DNA from: Ignavibacteriota bacterium
GTDB taxonomy: Bacteria; Bacteroidota; Ignavibacteria; UBA10030; SZUA-254
NCBI GenBank assembly: GCA_016212665.1
Contig: JACREZ010000006.1
Location: 62,001 to 126,000 of the forward strand
Direction: 5' to 3'
Length of the DNA stretch: 64,000 nt
The notes below the pieces were generated by a model, which made no database searches, was not told the origin of the DNA, and was given only the letters and a program-made list of their open reading frames with translations. The translations under genes were made by a program, and so were the position numbers. Numbering within the stretch: position 1 is the stretch's first letter; the number at the start of each line of letters is the position of its first letter. Positions 60,521 to 64,000 of the stretch are shown here, one piece after another.

Positions 60521-60538
60521 ATTTAGGCAGACCTAAAT
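60521..60538 (+). promoter_or_regulatory. DtxR/MntR-type operator
   Basis: ATTTAGG-CAGA-CCTAAAT is a perfect palindrome lying 15 bp before the start codon of the DtxR-family gene. Its TTTAGG…CCTAAA form is typical of manganese/iron regulators, which suggests autoregulation and control of the downstream NRAMP gene. Confidence 0.75.
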
Positions 60539-60552
60539 TATAAATTTGATAT

Positions 60553-61209
60553 ATGACAAATTCTTCTACTGAAGATTACATTAAAAGCATCTATCGTTTA
60601 GAACGGGAAGATGAAACAGTGTTAACTACTTCTCTTGCAAAGCACCTCGGTGTCGGCGCCGGTTCTGTGACAGATATGATAAAAAAACTTTCTGACCGTC
60701 AACTCCTTCACTATGAACCATATCAGGGAGTGAAACTTACTGAAGACGGGAAGCGGCTCGCTCTGAAAATGGTTCGTCGGCATCGCTTGTGGGAAATGTT
60801 TCTTGTGACTTTTTTGAATTACACGTGGGATGAAGTTCACGACGAAGCAGAACGATTAGAACATGTCACCTCGGATGAATTAGAAAACCGTCTCGATAAA
60901 GCGCTCGGCTTTCCCAAAGTTGACCCGCACGGCGACCCGATTCCGACAGCAGATGGTGAACTCACTGAAATATCCTATACAATTCTTTCCAACTGCAACG
61001 TTGATGATGAGGGCGTTATCGTTCGAGTAAGCGACGACAGCCCGGAAGTGTTACAACTTCTTTCCAAATTAGGTTTAAGACTGAATACAAAAATTCTTGT
61101 CGCACAGAAGGTTCGTTTCGATGGCTCTGTCATCATCAAATTAAAGAACAGAGAAATTCCGCTGAGTCCCGTGATGGCGCGAAGTATCTTTATTCAGGTT
61201 TCGGAGTAA
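60553..61209 (+). CDS. DtxR/MntR-family metal-dependent repressor
   Basis: A 218-residue regulator: N-terminal winged helix (DYIKSIYRLEREDETVLTTSLAKHLGVGAGSVTDMIKKL), metal-binding dimerisation domain (RRHRLWEMFLVTFLNY…HDEAERLEHVTSDELENRLDKALGFP…DPHGDPIP) and a C-terminal FeoA-like SH3 domain. The palindrome at 60521 and the NRAMP gene 2 bp downstream point to manganese or iron control. Metal preference cannot be settled by eye. Confidence 0.92.
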   Translation: MTNSSTEDYIKSIYRLEREDETVLTTSLAKHLGVGAGSVTDMIKKLSDRQLLHYEPYQGVKLTEDGKRLALKMVRRHRLWEMFLVTFLNYTWDEVHDEAERLEHVTSDELENRLDKALGFPKVDPHGDPIPTADGELTEISYTILSNCNVDDEGVIVRVSDDSPEVLQLLSKLGLRLNTKILVAQKVRFDGSVIIKLKNREIPLSPVMARSIFIQVSE

Positions 61210-61211
61210 AC

Positions 61212-62513
61212 ATGTTCTTACAAACAATCGTTGCAGACACATCACTGCGAGTACGTAATTCAGTTACCTCAGTTCGGAAAGTAGTCAACCGTGATTTGAT
61301 TCGGTATCTCGGTCCTGCCTTTCTCGTGAGCGTCGGATACATGGACCCGGGAAATTGGGCAACAGATATTGAAGGGGGCGCACGATTCGGTTACAATTTG
61401 TTGTGGGTAATTTTCCTCAGCAACATGATGGCAATTCTCCTGCAAACTCTCTCTGCTAAACTCGGTATAGCTACAGGAAAAGATTTGGCACAAAATTGTC
61501 GCGATAATTTTTCCAAACCCACAAGTATCTTTCTTTGGTTCACCGCCGAACTTGCTATGATTGCTACCGACCTTGCAGAGTTTCTTGGTTCGGCAATTGC
61601 AATTTATCTTTTATTCAACATAGATTTGCTTACAGCAACAATCATTACCGGATTCGATGTTCTTTTGATTTTATCTCTTCAACGCTATGGCTTCCGACCT
61701 CTTGAATACATCATCATCACCTTCGTAGCAACTATCGGGCTTTGTTATGTTGTCGAATTATTTATCGCTCAGCCTGATTGGAGTTTGATACCATATCATA
61801 TTGTTGTCCCACATATCAACTCGGAAAGTATTCTCGTTGCGATCGGAATTCTTGGGGCAACAGTGATGCCGCACAATCTTTATCTGCATTCAAACATCAT
61901 TCAATCCAGACTTTCCAAACAACCATCAACTGAAGAAAAGAAAAAAGTACTTCGTAATGCTAAAATTGATTCTGTGATTGCTCTCAATGGCGCTTGGTTT
62001 ATCAACTCAGCGATTTTAATTATGTCGGCAGGTGCATTCTTCACACGTGGTCTTGAAGTTACATCAATTGAAGAAGCACACAAAACACTTGAGGTCTTGT
62101 TTGGTGGAATGTCGGCATTTGTGTTTGCTCTTGCATTGCTCGCTTCCGGAATTTCCTCTTCAACAACAGGAACGATGGCAGGTCAAATCGTGATGGAGGG
62201 ATTCCTCGAAATCAAAATCAAGCCATGGTTGAGAAGATTGATTATGCGATTGATCGTGATGGTTCCGGCAATCATCGCCATCGCAATGAACGTTGACCCG
62301 TTACAATTACTCGTGTTGAGTCAGGTCTGTCTGAGTTTTCAACTGCCGTTTGCAATTATTCCCCTCATCAAATTCACAAAGAATGAAAACATCATGGGTG
62401 AACTTGCGAATAAAAAGTTTACCACTTCACTTGCCGTCGTTTGTGCTGTGGTTATTATTTTTTTGAACGTGCTTCTATTATATAGGATATTCGGCGGGGA
62501 GTTTTCTTTCTGA
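61212..62513 (+). CDS. mntH: NRAMP-family Mn2+/Fe2+ transporter
   Basis: A 433-residue, about 11-helix proton-coupled divalent-metal importer. Metal-site motifs are present: DPGNWATDI in helix 1 (MDPGNWATDIEGGARFGY) and MPHNLYLHS in helix 6. It follows the DtxR-type regulator by 2 bp, so the two form an operon controlled by the operator at 60521. Symbol given for the family role. Confidence 0.92.
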   Translation: MFLQTIVADTSLRVRNSVTSVRKVVNRDLIRYLGPAFLVSVGYMDPGNWATDIEGGARFGYNLLWVIFLSNMMAILLQTLSAKLGIATGKDLAQNCRDNFSKPTSIFLWFTAELAMIATDLAEFLGSAIAIYLLFNIDLLTATIITGFDVLLILSLQRYGFRPLEYIIITFVATIGLCYVVELFIAQPDWSLIPYHIVVPHINSESILVAIGILGATVMPHNLYLHSNIIQSRLSKQPSTEEKKKVLRNAKIDSVIALNGAWFINSAILIMSAGAFFTRGLEVTSIEEAHKTLEVLFGGMSAFVFALALLASGISSSTTGTMAGQIVMEGFLEIKIKPWLRRLIMRLIVMVPAIIAIAMNVDPLQLLVLSQVCLSFQLPFAIIPLIKFTKNENIMGELANKKFTTSLAVVCAVVIIFLNVLLLYRIFGGEFSF

Positions 62514-62568
62514 CAATTACGGCTTGAGGTTACTGGTTCGAGGTTTGATGAGAACAGTTAGAGAATTG

Positions 62569-64000
62569 TCAGGTAAACAACATTTCAACATCTTCCCGCG
62601 TAATCAACTTCATCAGCCCTGCTTCCGCAGTGATGATGGAACGGACGAGTTCTTTCTTCTTCTCCTGAAGTTGTAGAATTTTTTCTTCAATCGAATCTTT
62701 GGTGATGAGTTTGTACGAGAAAACATTTTTGGTCTGACCAATTCGATGCGTCCGGTCGGTGGCTTGCGCTTCGACTGCGGGATTCCACCACGGGTCATAG
62801 TGAATCACATAATCAGCCGCAGTTAAATTCAATCCGGTTCCTCCCGCTTTCAAACTGATGAGAAACATCTTCACATTTTCATCTGATTGGAAACGTTGGA
62901 CACGTTCTTCCCTGTCCCTTGTCGCACCATCTAAATATTCATAATCCACTTCAAGTCCATCGCAATGAACCGAAAGTACTTTCAACATTTTTACAAATTG
63001 AGAGAAGACAAGCGCCTTATGATTTTCTGCAATCAAATCACCGACCATTTCCTTCCACGCTTCGAACTTCCCCGACGTTCCTTTGTACGATGGCTCGACA
63101 AGAAGCGGGTGACAACAAATCTGTCGCAACTTCATCAATCCCTCCAACACCTTAAACTTGGAATGTTGCATTCCGACCGAATCAATTGATTTGAGAATTG
63201 CCGTCCGGTAATAATCGCGCCAATAATTGTAGAGCGAGACTTGCGGTTTTTCCATCTCACAGTACACCACTGATTCCATCTTCGGCGGGAGTTCTTTTGC
63301 AACTACATCTTTCGTCCGTCGCAGAATAAACGGGTAAACAATTTTTCTCAACATCTCTGCGGCTGATTCATCTTTTTCCCGCTCTATGGGCTTGGCAAAT
63401 TGATTTTGAAATCCCGTGCGCGAGCCAAGCAAACCGGGATTCAAAAAATCAAACTGCGACCACAATTCCATCAAATTATTTTCCACAGGCGTTCCCGTCA
63501 ATGCAAGGCGGTGCTTCGACTGCAATACCTTCACCGCTTTCGTGTTTTGCGATGCAGGGTTTTTTATGTTCTGTGATTCATCAAGAATGACATAATGAAA
63601 CTCAACATCTTTCAGTGTTTTGATATCGCGCCGCAACACTCCGTACGTTGTGATGATGATTTGTTTCCCGTTGATTTCATCCAACGATTTCAGTCGCTGA
63701 TTGCCAGTGTGATTATAAAACTCCAATGTCGGTGCAAACCGATTCGCTTCATTCAGCCAATTGAACACAATCGAAGTCGGCACAACAATCAACGATGGCT
63801 TCACTGTTCCGTTCGAATATTCCCGTTGAAGCAACGCAAGCGTCTGAATCGTCTTTCCAAGTCCCATGTCATCCGCAAGACAGCCGTTAAATTGAAACTC
63901 GTTCAGAAAATTCAACCAATCATATCCCGCTTTTTGATAGGGGCGCAACGAGCCGCCAAACTCTTTATGCAGTCGTTTCAGTTTGATTGATTTGAATTGT
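62569..64000 (-). CDS. SNF2-family helicase, C-terminal part (5' end outside window)
   Basis: The frame is open to the window edge, so the start lies beyond 64000 and 477 residues are visible. Seen motifs: MGLGKTIQTLAL (Walker A), VILDESQNIKN (DEAH box variant), LTGTPVENNLMELW, LISLKAGGTGLNLT and HYDPWWNPAVEAQATDRTHRIGQ. These are the HepA/RapA-like SNF2 motor. The missing N-terminus may hold a SWIM zinc finger, common in bacterial relatives. It remodels protein-DNA or RNA polymerase complexes; target unknown. Confidence 0.93.
   Translation of the reverse strand, partial: QFKSIKLKRLHKEFGGSLRPYQKAGYDWLNFLNEFQFNGCLADDMGLGKTIQTLALLQREYSNGTVKPSLIVVPTSIVFNWLNEANRFAPTLEFYNHTGNQRLKSLDEINGKQIIITTYGVLRRDIKTLKDVEFHYVILDESQNIKNPASQNTKAVKVLQSKHRLALTGTPVENNLMELWSQFDFLNPGLLGSRTGFQNQFAKPIEREKDESAAEMLRKIVYPFILRRTKDVVAKELPPKMESVVYCEMEKPQVSLYNYWRDYYRTAILKSIDSVGMQHSKFKVLEGLMKLRQICCHPLLVEPSYKGTSGKFEAWKEMVGDLIAENHKALVFSQFVKMLKVLSVHCDGLEVDYEYLDGATRDREERVQRFQSDENVKMFLISLKAGGTGLNLTAADYVIHYDPWWNPAVEAQATDRTHRIGQTKNVFSYKLITKDSIEEKILQLQEKKKELVRSIITAEAGLMKLITREDVEMLFT

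Overview
The window reads as a single chromosome segment of moderate GC from a bacterium of the Fibrobacteres-Chlorobi-Bacteroidetes (FCB) group. An Ignavibacteria-like lineage is my best guess. The basis is the gene families seen: DUF58, PPC/DUF296, CX4CH lipoprotein cytochromes, a Nif3/zinc-ribbon/RNase P RNA neighbourhood and a pilus system with MGQQQ-type pilins. It is an inference, since no 16S or ribosomal marker is present. Intergenic DNA is unusually rich in short palindromic and degenerate repeats, several of which have entered genes.

Layout. 1-1651: tail of a GAF-PP2C phosphatase, a haem-binding lipoprotein and a small antitoxin-like ORF. 1663-6407 (minus): complex I locus 1, nuoABCDEF without nuoG, preceded by tRNA-Ser(GGA). 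6.6-11.95 kb: an accessory region with a Y1 (HUH) transposase beside a 345-bp hairpin-rich tandem repeat, a PIN-like protein, a collapsed restriction-modification gene, a 21-bp quasi-palindromic repeat array, a damaged ParE-type toxin pair, and a HepT/MntA (HEPN/MNT) cassette bracketed by two copies of a roughly 78-bp inverted-repeat element. 11.95-25.2 kb: housekeeping genes (aminotransferase, dnaK behind a sigma-54-like promoter, clpB, isoaspartyl peptidase, RNA methyltransferase, TPR lipoprotein, DUF58, uvrA). 25.3-36.5 kb (minus): mpg, an acylating aldehyde dehydrogenase with an encapsulation-peptide-like tail, DUF296, ruvB, ruvA, ruvC, yebC, recJ, RNase P RNA, a zinc-ribbon protein, Nif3, and a receiver protein with an orphan histidine-kinase DHp segment. 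36.7-38.9 kb: birA, coaX and a response regulator that lacks the phospho-acceptor Asp.

39.05-51.18 kb (minus): complex I locus 2, nuoABCDHIJKLMN without E, F and G. Three unrelated cassettes sit in its gene junctions: hicBA between nuoB and nuoC, DUF2442/DUF4160 between nuoH and nuoI, and a retropepsin-like gene between nuoL and nuoM. All are co-oriented and tightly packed. Locus 1 supplies the NADH-oxidising subunits E and F plus second copies of A-D. Locus 2 could form an 11-subunit complex or borrow E/F from locus 1.

51.4-58.7 kb (minus): a type IV pilus/type II secretion-like cluster with an assembly ATPase, a platform protein, three tandem major-pilin-like paralogues starting MGQQQLLLII, and three minor-pilin-like proteins. 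None of the six carries a normal prepilin leader, and no prepilin peptidase is in view. This is the best candidate for an under-described system. 59.0-64.0 kb: a POT-family transporter, a 122-bp element with perfect 19-bp terminal inverted repeats, a DtxR/MntR-type regulator with a palindromic operator and an NRAMP metal transporter, and the C-terminal part of a SNF2 helicase running off the window.
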